From Acidobacteriaceae bacterium (lineage in GTDB: Bacteria > Acidobacteriota > Terriglobia > Terriglobales > Acidobacteriaceae): 64,000 nucleotides of DNA. The position numbers were made by a program, and so were the translations under genes. The DNA is taken from NCBI GenBank assembly GCA_030038195.1, contig JASHPJ010000071.1:16503-80502 (forward strand). Direction: 5' to 3'. Each line of letters starts with the position of its first letter. Position 1 is the stretch's first letter. Below, piece after piece: positions 48,922 to 58,832 of this stretch. The notes under the pieces are model-generated. The model made no database searches, had not been told where the DNA came from, and saw only the letters and a list, made by a program, of their open reading frames with translations.

Positions 48922-51843
48922 TTAGAAGTGATAGCGCACGGAAAACTGTGCCGAACGCGGAAGTTGCACGTTCTGTAACTCGCCGAACGTGGCGGATGAA
49001 GCATTCGTGCCATTGACGAATTGCTGCGCCGCTCCTCGATTCGTGACGTTATAGATGTTCGCGTCAAGCTCGACTGTCTGGCGGTCGGTGATATTGAATA
49101 CGCGGCCCACCAGCGCGTTCCATTGAATTAGCCAGGGGCACCAGATCTGGCCTTCTCCGCGATTTGCGTACTTGAACCGATAGGTAGTGGCCAGCGGGTT
49201 GGAAACAGTGCGTCCATCGATCTGCATGGTTGCCGGTCCATACTGGCCGTTATAACTAGGCAGAGTAACAGTCACCGGGCCCCCGGGAGTGCCGGACTGC
49301 GCCGTCAGAGTATTTGAGACACGCAGCTTCCATGGAGCTCTCCAGTCGATACCCGTGCGCCATTGATGGCGCTGCCACATGCGATTGCGCGTGTCGCCCG
49401 TGTAGTCGTTGGTGACGTATCCGCGTACAGAGCCTATGCCCGCATTGTTTGAGAACTTGGTTGGCTCCAGGATGGCCGTTGGATCGTTGGGCTGCCAGGT
49501 GCCGGCGAGATGATCGGGTGAATAGGTATAAGTGGTGAGGAAATTGAGTTTCGGGGTCTGCTTGGTGACGGTAAATTCCACTCCCTGGTAAACAAACCAG
49601 TTCCATTTATCGTTCGTGATGTAATAGGTGTTGTTCAGCGTTGGGTTAACCAGGCCGCTCCATACCGTTCCGGTGGACGTCGTGGTATAAATCTGGTTCG
49701 TATCGTACTCGGCAGGACGATCCCGATATTCGCGGTCAATATAACTCGCGTCTACCACCACCTGGCCGGGAAGCTGCGTACGATAACCTGCCAGCCACTC
49801 CCGCACATATCCCTGGTGGCGATGAGGATCGAAGGTCTTGCCGAGAAAGCTGGACGTACTTCCCGGAGTTACGATCGTGTTATAAATGCTACCGTCCGGA
49901 TTGTAATACGTGTCGGTTGTGGTTACCGTGCTGGTGGCGGCGGAACCAAGATAGCTGGCATTGGTGATATCGGTGATCTTGGTCCAGCTTGCGCGAATCA
50001 CGTTTCTTTGGTTTCTGGTCAGAATATAAGCTCCGCCGATGCGAGGCGCATAGTTCCAGGAGTGCTGGGTCGTAACTTTGAATTCCTCATCACGGCCGGA
50101 AACCCAGTCAGGGCGCAGGCCGGCGGTAATTGAAAGGCGCGAAAACGGCTTCCAGTGATCCTGGACGTACCAGGCGTAATCGTTGGCTCCCACGTAGCGG
50201 CTCAGAAAGCTGCTCGTTCCACTCACTGACTGCGTATGGAAGATGGTGTATCCCTGCGATGGATCATTCTGGTTATTGAGAGCAGCATCTTCCTGGATAA
50301 TGCCGCCGCCGTTTGCGTAGTACGTGGTGCTCTTGTTCAGCTCATGCGGTTCCAGATAAAAGCCGAAACCAATTTCGTGTGTGCCCCATACTTTCGAGAC
50401 AAGATAATTTGCATCACCGGTGAGCGTAGGCTTTTGCGCGGGACTCAACGACACCGAAGAAAGATTATTTAATGTTGCGAGTGAAGATCCCTGCCCCACC
50501 AGTTTGCCGGCGTTGGCAGCATACGTCAGGTAGATGTCCTCTTCTGGCTTGCTCCCGACCCCACCGATTGAGCCGAGGCTGTTGTTGGCTCCTTTGTTGT
50601 TGTACGAGACGAGGAAACGCGTACTGAATTTAGGGGTCCATAGTGAGATCAGGCGAAGACCGTAAGCTCCGCCGCCGTACTGGTTCTTGGCGATGTCGAC
50701 GGTGTACCACTGGTAATTGGCGTCCTGCTTGCGGCTGTCATACTGGACGATCGCCATAAGCCGATGACGCGGAGAGAGCTGAATCGAGCTATTTGCCAGG
50801 AAAACGAATCCTCGCGACTGATTGGGAAATGGCTGAAAACCCGGATCAATCTGGCGGAGATAGGTGTCCTGCGCGCTGGTTTGGCTGATGCCATCATCTC
50901 GATGGATGTACCGCCCCGAAAAGAAGAACCAGGCGTGTTGTTTCTTGATCGGACCACCAATAGCGAAATCAGGCTGCTGCGACGCCGAGGCCGCAGCGTT
51001 GCCCCCCGCCACGTTGTTGGCGTTGAGCGTAGCCGGGCCTGCCAGGTAGAGAAAGGAGCCGTGCCACTGGTCGCTGCCCACCGGACTTGCCAGGTTGATA
51101 ACCATTCCCATTGCCGCCGGCGACGACGCGTCGTTGGCTCCGGTCTTGATCTGAATGTCGCCGAGCGATTCATTGGCGATGCTGATCGTGTTGGACGGCC
51201 AGTTCTGCTCAAAGCTGCCGATATCCATGCCATCCAGCAGCACTGCGTGATTTTCATTTTCCGATCCGCGCAGGAAGTAAGTCTGTCCGCCCTCCGCGTC
51301 GCTGGACGCGCTGATGATGCCGGGCGTGACCTGCAGAGAGTCAGACCAGTCATGCCGCCCGGTAATCGGGATGTTGCGAAGCAGCTCCCCGCTCAGATTA
51401 ACAGCCTGCTCCGCGCTCTGCGTATCAACCAGTGGAGCGTCGCCGGTGACTTCGACGGTCTGCGACTGCGATCCGAGCTTCAGAGAAATATCAACCGTGA
51501 CGTTGAGTCCGGCGCGAACGATAAGCCCCACGCGCACAAATTTTTCAAAGCCCGGCGCATCTGCCTCCACCGTGTAATCGATTCCTGGAGGCAGCTCAAG
51601 GAGATGATAGTTTCCCACCGAATCGCTGACGGCATGAAATGTGCCGCCAACACCTGTGCTGCTGGCCACGATCTGTGCGCCCGAAACGACAGCGCCGGTG
51701 CTGTCAGTCACCTGGCCATAGATGCTGCCATCCGCCGACGTCTGCGCTATGCCAGATTTTGGATGAAGGGCAAGCAAACTGAGAGCAAATGATGTGGCAA
51801 CGATACTGCGTCGAATTCGGCCAGACATATTGCGCTTTTTCAT
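48922..51843 (-). CDS. TonB-dependent receptor, Oar-like, with carboxypeptidase-regulatory domain
   Basis: 973 residues. A signal peptide (1-33, ending GIAQT) precedes a carboxypeptidase-regulatory-like Ig domain (about 38-115: GSIYGQVTDSTGAVVSGAQI, YHLLELPPGIDYTVEA), then a plug (VEVTGDAPLVDTQSA; FLRGSENENHAVLLDGMDI) and a long beta barrel ending in F (SVRYHF). This is the Oar-like architecture abundant in Acidobacteriota. The start is ATG 51843 with AAGGAG upstream; an in-frame start at 52002 lacks a signal peptide. Lying between carboxypeptidase and S9 peptidase genes, it probably imports peptides. Confidence 0.9.
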   Translation of the reverse strand: MKKRNMSGRIRRSIVATSFALSLLALHPKSGIAQTSADGSIYGQVTDSTGAVVSGAQIVASSTGVGGTFHAVSDSVGNYHLLELPPGIDYTVEADAPGFEKFVRVGLIVRAGLNVTVDISLKLGSQSQTVEVTGDAPLVDTQSAEQAVNLSGELLRNIPITGRHDWSDSLQVTPGIISASSDAEGGQTYFLRGSENENHAVLLDGMDIGSFEQNWPSNTISIANESLGDIQIKTGANDASSPAAMGMVINLASPVGSDQWHGSFLYLAGPATLNANNVAGGNAAASASQQPDFAIGGPIKKQHAWFFFSGRYIHRDDGISQTSAQDTYLRQIDPGFQPFPNQSRGFVFLANSSIQLSPRHRLMAIVQYDSRKQDANYQWYTVDIAKNQYGGGAYGLRLISLWTPKFSTRFLVSYNNKGANNSLGSIGGVGSKPEEDIYLTYAANAGKLVGQGSSLATLNNLSSVSLSPAQKPTLTGDANYLVSKVWGTHEIGFGFYLEPHELNKSTTYYANGGGIIQEDAALNNQNDPSQGYTIFHTQSVSGTSSFLSRYVGANDYAWYVQDHWKPFSRLSITAGLRPDWVSGRDEEFKVTTQHSWNYAPRIGGAYILTRNQRNVIRASWTKITDITNASYLGSAATSTVTTTDTYYNPDGSIYNTIVTPGSTSSFLGKTFDPHRHQGYVREWLAGYRTQLPGQVVVDASYIDREYRDRPAEYDTNQIYTTTSTGTVWSGLVNPTLNNTYYITNDKWNWFVYQGVEFTVTKQTPKLNFLTTYTYSPDHLAGTWQPNDPTAILEPTKFSNNAGIGSVRGYVTNDYTGDTRNRMWQRHQWRTGIDWRAPWKLRVSNTLTAQSGTPGGPVTVTLPSYNGQYGPATMQIDGRTVSNPLATTYRFKYANRGEGQIWCPWLIQWNALVGRVFNITDRQTVELDANIYNVTNRGAAQQFVNGTNASSATFGELQNVQLPRSAQFSVRYHF

Positions 51844-52143
51844 TTTGAAAAACTCCTTCGTATTCCATGCGCGCGGCGCGCTGGATGGTTCTGGGAGGCT
51901 CGGGCCGCATGGGTGCGGTTCGCCCGGCGTCCGAAAACTAATGAGGATAGAGAGGAGTTCGGCAGACAAGACGCAGAGTGCGCGATTGAATATCGCAATC
52001 AAGCCATTTGGCTTGTCCCGCCGATGTCAATAGAGACTTAGTAGAGACAACAACAGAAATAATTGGAAGTAATGCAAAGGCGAATAACTCGATCGCCAGT
52101 CATCACCAGCCGCCGAAGCCGATCCGAAGCTATTTGGGTATTG
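51844..52143. other. Gap between TonB receptor and M14 peptidase genes
   Basis: 300 bp with no gene that I can support. It should hold the leader and perhaps a promoter for the TonB receptor (minus strand). No strong hairpin or consensus promoter was seen. Confidence 0.4.
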
Positions 52144-54783
52144 TTATTCGCCATGACTTGCCTCGCTTCCGGGAACCCGGAGATGACCACCTGCATGGCC
52201 GGTCACGGATTGCGCTTGTGTGCCTGCTCCGCCAAGAGCTGTGGCTTGAGAGCTCGCGTAGAACAGCGCATTGAAGAAGAGCTTGTAAGTAACTTCGGAT
52301 TGTCCGCGATATTGAGGCCGGAACCCGAAGAGGATGATCCTTCCCTTGCCGACAGGCTCCTCAGCAATCGCCGACTTGCCATTCAGATACTGTCCGCCCA
52401 GAATCCAGCCGCTCAACAATGGATTGTCACTGGCATAGGACGCTACCGACCGGGCATCGCCGCTGACCTGGAAGGTTGGGCTATCTTCGAAGAAGATAGG
52501 AACTGTGGGCGTCGCCCCAAAGCCGACCGGATTTGAGGTGTCTACCGAGACCTGCAAGATGGAGCCGGGGATATAGAAATCCTTGTTGCTCACGCCCGCA
52601 AGGACATTGGCGACATTCTCAGAAGCCTTTGTCGCGTACACTTCAGAAGCCCGATTCAAGGTCACAATCGTGCCGCCGTCCTGGGCAAAAGCCTTCAGGC
52701 TGTCTAACCCTTGATCGCCCAACCCTCCGCGAAATTCGGGCGGCACTTCTGGAGTATCTGATCCGCGGCCGTCTCGCTCTCCATGGCCGTGAATAATCGC
52801 GTTGGGGAAACTATCGGGCAGAATAATCACATCGAAGCGCTGGTTCAGATCGCCTTTGCGAATGTCTGCGTCTACAACTCGCGTGTACGGGATGCCGTTC
52901 TGGTCGAATATCCAGCGTGTCCAGCCCTCGTCCATCGAAGGAACCCAGCTTTGATAAAGGCCGATGCGCGGGAGACGAACCAGTAGCGCGCTGCCTTGCA
53001 CCGGCTCGCTGGAAGGCCGTATATCAATGGGGAACTTCTGGGCAAGCGCGGCGAGCTTCGCCTCGATGCCCGCCTGCTGCGGGATATAGATCGTTCCAGG
53101 AGAAACGCCGCTGCCGATCAGGCGATAGACCTGCACGTTATCCTTTAACAGAGCGAAGAGCGCATAAAGACTGCTGTTCGTGTCATCGGCAACCAGGTAG
53201 CCTTGCACGCCGGGAGCCTGTTCAAAATGGCCAGGAGGAGCGGTAACCGTAGTTACTTTGCTTGTGGTAGCCGTGAACTTATTCTCAACGGTAACAACCT
53301 TCACTCCGAACAGCAATGGAAGTGTCTGCGCAGTTACATCATAAGGGCGCCGCAGCGGACCACCGGGATATTCCGGTATCTGCGGATAGTGCTGGATCTC
53401 AAGCAACGTCTTGGCAAAGCCGCCATATGGCTGTGCGACCTGGATGACATACGAGCCCCGCGCATAATGCTGTCCATCTGCATCGAAATCCGTATCTGCC
53501 TTTTCTATCTCCACATCGCCGATGCGCAGCGTGTTGATCAACCTTGCCGTTGCAGCCGGATCTCCCTGCTCTGCCGGAACAATAAAAGCGTAGGGCCCGG
53601 ACTTCCGGTTCACGGCGTTGAGGCCGACCTGGTAAAAGTCACTTAGATATCTCTCGCGATGCATTGCGGCGTTATTTGCAATTGAAAAGAAGGCATCGAT
53701 CTGGTAGTCCACGATATCGCCCAACCGCCAGATGCCGCCCTTCCAGGGATTGGGAAAGTTCCACGTGGCTACCTTCGCGTCATAGCCGATGCCTTTGCCG
53801 AGCTTGTCGAAGGGTATATTGATCGGCGAAGCGATATTCGCGCTGGCCGATTCGGTAAGTACGCGTAATCCGTTGTGATAGGCAATGTAATCCCTGAGCG
53901 GAGACCAGAAATCATACACGCCGTAGGACAAGACGCCCGTTTTGCCCGTTTCTGCAATCTCAAGCGCTGTATTCGTGCCCAGTGCGTTCATGGACGACAC
54001 CAGCAGCGGGTCTACATTCGGATCGATGGGGTCGACCCAGGGTGGAAGATAAATGCGCGCCGCATCCGCACCCTGCTGGTGCAGGTCATACAGAATCTGG
54101 GGGTGCCATTCGTTGATGAGCTTTACCGCAAGGCGCGTTTCCACCTGCGTAAACGTCGCCCAGTCGCGGTTATCGTCGTGTCCGACATAGTGATGCCAGA
54201 GTACGACCGGGCTGACGCCTTCATACGGCGTTCCCAAATACTTCTTGTACCAATCCACCACAAGCTGCTGTCCGTCGGGATTCAGGGAAGGCACGAGCAC
54301 GATGATGTCGTTGTGAAGAATGGAGCGAATCTCCGGCGTGTTGCCGGTTGCCAGCAGGTAGGCGAACTCGGCGGCGCTTTGCGAGCTGGCAATCTCGGTC
54401 GAATGGATATTGCAGGTAACGATCAGAACCGTCTTTCCATCCGCGATCAACTGCTTTGCTTCATCCGGCGTGGTCGTTCTCGGATCAGCCAGTTTTCTTT
54501 GAATCTCAAGGTAATGCGCGCTGTGCGCAAGATTTTCTGGAGCAGAGATGGTAACCGCGATAAAGGGGCGACCTTCAGTCGTCTTGCCAACCTCGGCATA
54601 GCGGATACGATCTGATTCAGAAGCCAGCTTCTGAAAATATGCCGTCAGTTGCATCCAGTCCGCCAGTTTGCGATCTGTTCCCGGCTTGAAGCCAAACGCT
54701 TCTTCCGGAGAGGTAATAGGAGCGGCGGGCGCGGCCAGCGCCAGGTTCGCAGCCAACGCGAAAAAGAGCAGGAGCTTCTTCAT
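52144..54783 (-). CDS. Exported M14-family zinc carboxypeptidase
   Basis: 879 residues. A signal peptide (about 1-18) leads into an M14 catalytic domain: H127-S-T-E130 in CNIHSTEI, and H235 in YDLHQQG, the usual HxxE...H zinc ligands; substrate-binding NPDG (168-171) and WATFTQVE segments are also visible. A long C-terminal half (about 400-879) contains beta-rich and glutamine-amidotransferase-like parts (GRIILFGFRPQYRGQ near the end) seen in this large subfamily. It acts on C-terminal residues of peptides outside the inner membrane. First gene of the peptide-use set. Confidence 0.88.
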   Translation of the reverse strand: MKKLLLFFALAANLALAAPAAPITSPEEAFGFKPGTDRKLADWMQLTAYFQKLASESDRIRYAEVGKTTEGRPFIAVTISAPENLAHSAHYLEIQRKLADPRTTTPDEAKQLIADGKTVLIVTCNIHSTEIASSQSAAEFAYLLATGNTPEIRSILHNDIIVLVPSLNPDGQQLVVDWYKKYLGTPYEGVSPVVLWHHYVGHDDNRDWATFTQVETRLAVKLINEWHPQILYDLHQQGADAARIYLPPWVDPIDPNVDPLLVSSMNALGTNTALEIAETGKTGVLSYGVYDFWSPLRDYIAYHNGLRVLTESASANIASPINIPFDKLGKGIGYDAKVATWNFPNPWKGGIWRLGDIVDYQIDAFFSIANNAAMHRERYLSDFYQVGLNAVNRKSGPYAFIVPAEQGDPAATARLINTLRIGDVEIEKADTDFDADGQHYARGSYVIQVAQPYGGFAKTLLEIQHYPQIPEYPGGPLRRPYDVTAQTLPLLFGVKVVTVENKFTATTSKVTTVTAPPGHFEQAPGVQGYLVADDTNSSLYALFALLKDNVQVYRLIGSGVSPGTIYIPQQAGIEAKLAALAQKFPIDIRPSSEPVQGSALLVRLPRIGLYQSWVPSMDEGWTRWIFDQNGIPYTRVVDADIRKGDLNQRFDVIILPDSFPNAIIHGHGERDGRGSDTPEVPPEFRGGLGDQGLDSLKAFAQDGGTIVTLNRASEVYATKASENVANVLAGVSNKDFYIPGSILQVSVDTSNPVGFGATPTVPIFFEDSPTFQVSGDARSVASYASDNPLLSGWILGGQYLNGKSAIAEEPVGKGRIILFGFRPQYRGQSEVTYKLFFNALFYASSQATALGGAGTQAQSVTGHAGGHLRVPGSEASHGE

Positions 54784-55256
54784 ACAAACCTATCCTGTAA
54801 CGCGCAAAACGAGGCCCGCTCCGCGCGTGGTTCGCAAAAAGCATAGAAACAGACAGAGAGGCCCGAAGCCGCTCAACATGCTCTGCCAGCCTGCATAGGT
54901 TGGCGCAGGTCCATGTGGGCAGCAGACTTCCCTTGTGTCCGCTGCAAACGCAGCGTTGCAACTGGTCCCTGTCAGAATAGGACAGAAATTCGGATATGCA
55001 GTCTCCGGTTCAGAGACAGCAGCCAACCAGGCGCGCACTGAACTGGGTCCCGCCTGTGTTGCGCATTCCGATTTTCAAAGTGGATGCTGTCAGAAGCGAC
55101 ATCGAACGACAACGCAGGGGCAGCCAGGAGAGCGCTGCAAAGAAACAGGCTGAAATGACTGCGTCATGCTTACTAGACATATCACATATCAGAACAATGT
55201 CAAGAGCATGGCTTCCAATTTTTAATTGATCCCTATCGACCCCGTGCGGGTTGATC
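54784..55256. other. Intergenic region upstream of the M14 peptidase
   Basis: 473 bp without a supported gene, between the M14 start and the GntR gene stop, both on the minus strand. It contains a promoter candidate (55177-55204) with an overlapping direct repeat GATATGT. The rest shows no clear structure. Confidence 0.4.
55177..55204 (-). promoter_or_regulatory. Candidate sigma-70 promoter for the peptide-use genes
   Basis: On the minus strand a perfect -35 TTGACA (55204-55199) is separated by 16 bp from a weak -10 TATGTC (55182-55177). A tandem GATATGT repeat overlaps the spacer and -10 and could be an operator. The leader to the M14 start would be about 390 bases, which is long. Confidence 0.35.
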
Positions 55257-55925
55257 TTATTGGTTTTGGATTGATCGACCGCCAAGATGATCGATCAGCC
55301 TGTCCCGCACAAGCCGTATGTGATCGCGCATCGCCGCTTGCGCGGCGTTTCGATCGTCGCATCGCAGTGCTTCCAGAATCGTGCTGTGAGCGCCTGGCGC
55401 CGTGCTCGATGAGAGGTTGTAGGTTTTGCAGCGAAAGAGCCAGATTTTATTTTGAGTATTCGAGAGCACATGACAAAGCTCGCTGTTTCCAGATGCGTTG
55501 GCAATGGCCCCGTGAAACCGCGTGTCCTCCTCGATGTGCCGCACCTTGTCCCTGGCCTTCAGCCAGTTCCGCGTGCGTTCCACGCTCGACCCAAGCTCCG
55601 CAATAAGCTCCGGCGCGATCTTTGCCGTCGCGATCGCATGGACCTCCAGCACTTCTCGCAGATCGTAAAGATCATGTACCTCTTTGACAGTGAAGCGCCG
55701 CAGATAAGCGCCGCGCCTGGGCTCAATGCGGATCAGCCCTTCTGTCTGCAGGCTGTTCAGAGCCTCTCGCACGGGAGACTTGCTGATGCCAAGCTGGTCG
55801 GAGAGAAAATCCTCCGTCAGCCGCGCCTCTTCGTCAAGGTCGGCCTCGAGGATGTAACGCTTGATGCTCTGATACGCAAGCGTCGTGAGATTCTGGGAAA
55901 GACCTAATTTTTCGATGGTTGCCAT
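55257..55925 (-). CDS. GntR-family (FCD/FadR-type) transcription regulator
   Basis: 222 residues. The N-terminal winged helix (LAYQSIKRYILEADLDEEAR; LSDQLGISKSPVREALNSL; GLIRIEPRRGAYLRRF) and the FCD ligand domain (LYDLREVLEVHAIATA; DTRFHGAIANASGN; HSTILEALRCDDRNAAQAAM, about 85-215) are complete; the D...H...H metal-binding positions of FCD domains are present. It is divergent from the threonine-synthase-like gene with 59 bp between. A TNGTATACNA-type operator lies in that gap, suggesting control of both genes in response to a carboxylate or amino acid. Confidence 0.9.
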   Translation of the reverse strand: MATIEKLGLSQNLTTLAYQSIKRYILEADLDEEARLTEDFLSDQLGISKSPVREALNSLQTEGLIRIEPRRGAYLRRFTVKEVHDLYDLREVLEVHAIATAKIAPELIAELGSSVERTRNWLKARDKVRHIEEDTRFHGAIANASGNSELCHVLSNTQNKIWLFRCKTYNLSSSTAPGAHSTILEALRCDDRNAAQAAMRDHIRLVRDRLIDHLGGRSIQNQ

Positions 55926-55958
55926 GAAAGCCCTGCAAGTTTATAGTTGCGCCTCATG

Positions 55959-55968
55959 TAGTATACGA
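55959..55968. promoter_or_regulatory. GntR/FCD operator candidate
   Basis: TAGTATACGA fits the TNGTATACNA pattern typical of FCD-type GntR operators. It is 16 bp upstream of the threonine-synthase-like start and in the 59-bp divergent gap. Binding here would block that gene's promoter. Confidence 0.55.
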
Positions 55969-55984
55969 AATATCAGGAACTGGA

Positions 55985-57199
55985 ATGCCAAAAATCGCTT
56001 ATCTTGAATGCTCCCGTTGCCACGCCCACGTCTCTGCGGACAAACCACAAACAGTTTGCCCATCTTGTTCCAGCCAGCCGGCAGGCTCGCTGTATGTGCG
56101 GTACGACCTGTCTCGCCTGCGTGGGACTTCTCCGAAGGAGGTTATCGGTAACGAGATCATCTCCTCTCCCTGGAAAGGCATGTGGCGTTATGCCGCTGTT
56201 CTTCCTGAAGTACAGCCAGTCACACTTGGCGAAGGCTGGACTCCCATGCTGCGGAGCAGGCGATATACGGGCGTCTTTCTGAAGGAAGAGGGAGCGAATC
56301 CCACTGGAACCTTCAAGGCGCGCGGACTGGCAATGGCCGTTACCATGGCCCGTCATTACGGCATTCCGAAACTTGCCGTGCCCTCTGCGGGAAATGCGGC
56401 GGGAGCGCTTGCCGCTTACTCCGCCGCCGCGGGCATCGAGTCGCATATCTTTATGCCGCGCGATGTGCCTTTTGCAAACTATGTCGAAGCCACCGCATAT
56501 GGAGCCAACGTAACCCTGGTCGATGGGCTGATCTCCGACTGCGCGAAAATCGTCGCCGGGAAAAAGGCTTCCGAAGGCTGGTTCGACGTCTCCACGCTGC
56601 AAGAGCCGTTCCGGGTGGAAGGCAAAAAGACGATGGGCTATGAACTGGTTGAACAGCTTGGCTGGGAGTATCCGGACGCAGTCTTTTATCCAACCGGTGG
56701 CGGAGTTGGACTGATCGGCATGTGGAAGGCCTTCCAGGAGCTCGAAGAGCTGGGTTGGGTCAAGCCCGGTAAGCGGCCCAAAATGATTGCGGTTCAGTCA
56801 ACCGGGTGCGCGCCGGTTGTGCGCGCCTTTGAGGATCGCGCCAGCACAAGCCAGGCGTGGCAAAATGCCTCGACGTTCGCATCAGGTCTGCGTGTTCCTA
56901 AACCTTACGGTGACGCGATCATACTCGATATATTGCGCGAGTCCGAAGGCTTGGCGATTGCGCTTTCCGACGAGGACATCCTGGCTTCGATTCTTGACTG
57001 GGCGAAACAGGAGGGTATCTTCCTGTCCCCGGAGGGTGCAGCCGCCACGGCAGCCTATGATCGCCTGGTCTCGACGGGATTTCTTTCGCCAGCGGATCGG
57101 GTGGTGCTCTTCAATACCGGCGCAGGGCTAAAGTACACAGACGTGATTGCAGAAGCGATGCAGTTGAGGCGTCTGGAGACCCGGTCCTGCGCCCTATAA
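55985..57199 (+). CDS. thrC: Threonine synthase-like PLP enzyme
   Basis: 404 residues. An N-terminal zinc ribbon (C9/C12/C25/C28) is followed by a fold-type II PLP domain: NPTGTFKARG with the PLP lysine K111, SAGNAAGALAAYSAAAG (phosphate/asparagine loop), and YPTGGGVGLIGMW (glycine loop). It fits threonine synthase (O-phosphohomoserine to threonine). Paralogues such as cysteate synthase share the fold, so substrate should be treated as likely, not proven. The divergent FCD regulator is unusual for housekeeping thrC and hints at a catabolic or conditional role. AGGA lies ten bases upstream of ATG. Confidence 0.8.
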   Translation: MPKIAYLECSRCHAHVSADKPQTVCPSCSSQPAGSLYVRYDLSRLRGTSPKEVIGNEIISSPWKGMWRYAAVLPEVQPVTLGEGWTPMLRSRRYTGVFLKEEGANPTGTFKARGLAMAVTMARHYGIPKLAVPSAGNAAGALAAYSAAAGIESHIFMPRDVPFANYVEATAYGANVTLVDGLISDCAKIVAGKKASEGWFDVSTLQEPFRVEGKKTMGYELVEQLGWEYPDAVFYPTGGGVGLIGMWKAFQELEELGWVKPGKRPKMIAVQSTGCAPVVRAFEDRASTSQAWQNASTFASGLRVPKPYGDAIILDILRESEGLAIALSDEDILASILDWAKQEGIFLSPEGAAATAAYDRLVSTGFLSPADRVVLFNTGAGLKYTDVIAEAMQLRRLETRSCAL

Positions 57200-57209
57200 G
57201 AATCTGTCC

Positions 57210-57241
57210 AAAAACCTGATGTTTTGAAAAGGCACGGCTTC
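57210..57241 (-). repeat. Dispersed palindromic repeat, copy 2
   Basis: Reverse complement matches 142-173 at 30 of 32 positions (differences at the C/T and A/G corresponding to 153 and 167). It lies 11 bp after the threonine-synthase stop, in the 200-bp convergent gap before the DUF1501 gene. The palindrome is degenerate here (CGGCT...AGCCG). Nothing else in the gap is recognisable. Confidence 0.65.
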
Positions 57242-57399
57242 CGCTCTGCCGCGAGCCGCGTAAAATCTGGGGCCTTGCAGCACTTTTGATTCTGCTCTGA
57301 ACAGATATGCGCAATGCTGAGCGGCATTTTCTTCATGAAGAAGCCATCCGCCGCGGCGGACACGATGCCGTCTTGTCAACATGTGAAGCGAAAACTGCT

Positions 57400-58668
57400 C
57401 TAAACCAGCCGCAGGAAGCTGCGCGGGTCGAGGCGGACGCCGGGGAAAACCACCTCCAGGTTGTCGGTGCCCAGCGTGTGCGTGATCACTTCGCCCAGCA
57501 CGGCGCGATAGTCGGTAGTGAGCGCGAGGTCGCGGCCCTGGTTGAGCTGGTCGTTGTCGAGACCCGGCCAGCGGCCGTAGACCTTGCCGCCGCGCGCGCG
57601 TCCGCCCAGGACGAACATCGCGTTGGCGTGGCCGTGATCGGTGCCGCCGGTGCCGTTCTCGCGCGCGGTGCGGCCAAACTCCGACATGGTAACCAGCGTG
57701 ACATTTTCGGCGCTGTCGCCCAGATCGCGCCAGAAGGCGGCGACGCTGGCCGAGAAGTCGCCCAGGCGATTGGCGAGCTGCCCGTTCACGCCGCCCTGCG
57801 CGTGATGCGTGTCCCAGCCGGTGACGTCGGTGAATGCGGCCTCGACGCCCAGGTTGGCCTTGAGCAATTGCGCAATCTGCTTCATGCTGTTGCCGAACTC
57901 GCTGTTTGGGTACTCGACGCCCGGCGCGGGCTGGTATTGCGCAGGATTGGCGTCGCGCAGCATCTTGACGGCTTCAAAGGTCTCGTCGCCGGTGGCGTGA
58001 AAGATGTGGTCGCCGGAATCGGCGTACATGGCCTCAAAGGCGCTGGCCGCGGTCGAGGGAGCCGGCCCGCGTCCGCCCACGGCAAAGCTGTTGAGGTTGT
58101 TAAGCGCGATGGCGGGAACCCGGCCGGCGAGCGTGAGCGGCACGTCGGAGCCGAGAGCGAGCGCGCGAAAGGCGCTGTGCTCGCAGGTGCCCGCGCAGCG
58201 GCGGCGCAGGGCCGCATTCGCATCTTCGGCCTGCAGCGCGCGGTTGAGCCATCCGTCGTCCGTGCCTTTTACGCCGGGCGTGCCAGACTCCATGTAGTCC
58301 TGCGCGTCAAAGTGCGAGCGGCTCATGTCCGGCGAGCCCGTTGCATGAATGATCGCGAGCTGGCCCTGGTCATAGAGCGGCTTGCATGCGGCCATGGAAG
58401 GATGCAGCCCGAAGAAGCCGTCGAGATCGATGACCTGTTTTTGCGGAATGGCGATGGTGGGGCGCATCGAGTAGTAGTTTTTCTCGCGATAGGGCACCAC
58501 CACGTTGAGTCCGTCCACGGCGCCGCGCTGAAAGATAACCACCAGGCGCTGGCCGGGTGCGGCGCCGGTTTCCGCAAGGACGCTGCGCACAAGAAAACTG
58601 GGAATAGCCGCGGTGCCGGCGACGGCAAGCGCGCCTTTGTGCAGGAAAAATCGGCGATTCATACGCAT
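57400..58668 (-). CDS. DUF1501 Tat-exported protein (sulfatase-like fold)
   Basis: 422 residues. The N-terminal NRRFFLHKGALAVAGTAA is a twin-arginine signal. The body has DUF1501 features: LVVIFQRGAVDGLNVVVPY, SPDMSRSHFDAQDYME, GWDTHHAQGG, SEFGRTARENGTGGTDHGHA. The latter acidic and histidine residues (D/H/H) lie where alkaline-phosphatase-superfamily proteins bind metal. Start ATG 58668 has AGGAG upstream; a longer in-frame start (59250) covers the DUF1800 gene. DUF1501 and DUF1800 genes commonly occur as a pair, as here (164 bp apart), but their joint function is unknown. Confidence 0.88.
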   Translation of the reverse strand: MRMNRRFFLHKGALAVAGTAAIPSFLVRSVLAETGAAPGQRLVVIFQRGAVDGLNVVVPYREKNYYSMRPTIAIPQKQVIDLDGFFGLHPSMAACKPLYDQGQLAIIHATGSPDMSRSHFDAQDYMESGTPGVKGTDDGWLNRALQAEDANAALRRRCAGTCEHSAFRALALGSDVPLTLAGRVPAIALNNLNSFAVGGRGPAPSTAASAFEAMYADSGDHIFHATGDETFEAVKMLRDANPAQYQPAPGVEYPNSEFGNSMKQIAQLLKANLGVEAAFTDVTGWDTHHAQGGVNGQLANRLGDFSASVAAFWRDLGDSAENVTLVTMSEFGRTARENGTGGTDHGHANAMFVLGGRARGGKVYGRWPGLDNDQLNQGRDLALTTDYRAVLGEVITHTLGTDNLEVVFPGVRLDPRSFLRLV

Positions 58669-58832
58669 GGTGGACTCCTGGTTTTTGCAGAGGCTTAAAG
58701 CCCCACGAAAAATTCTGATAGCACACGCGGCACGACTAAACTCGCGCCCCGGCACTTCGTGCCTTCCGCTTAGCGTTTCTGCATAGCCCGTGAAACCGTG
58801 CTCCATCTCGTACAAAATTGGCGTGGCCAGGT

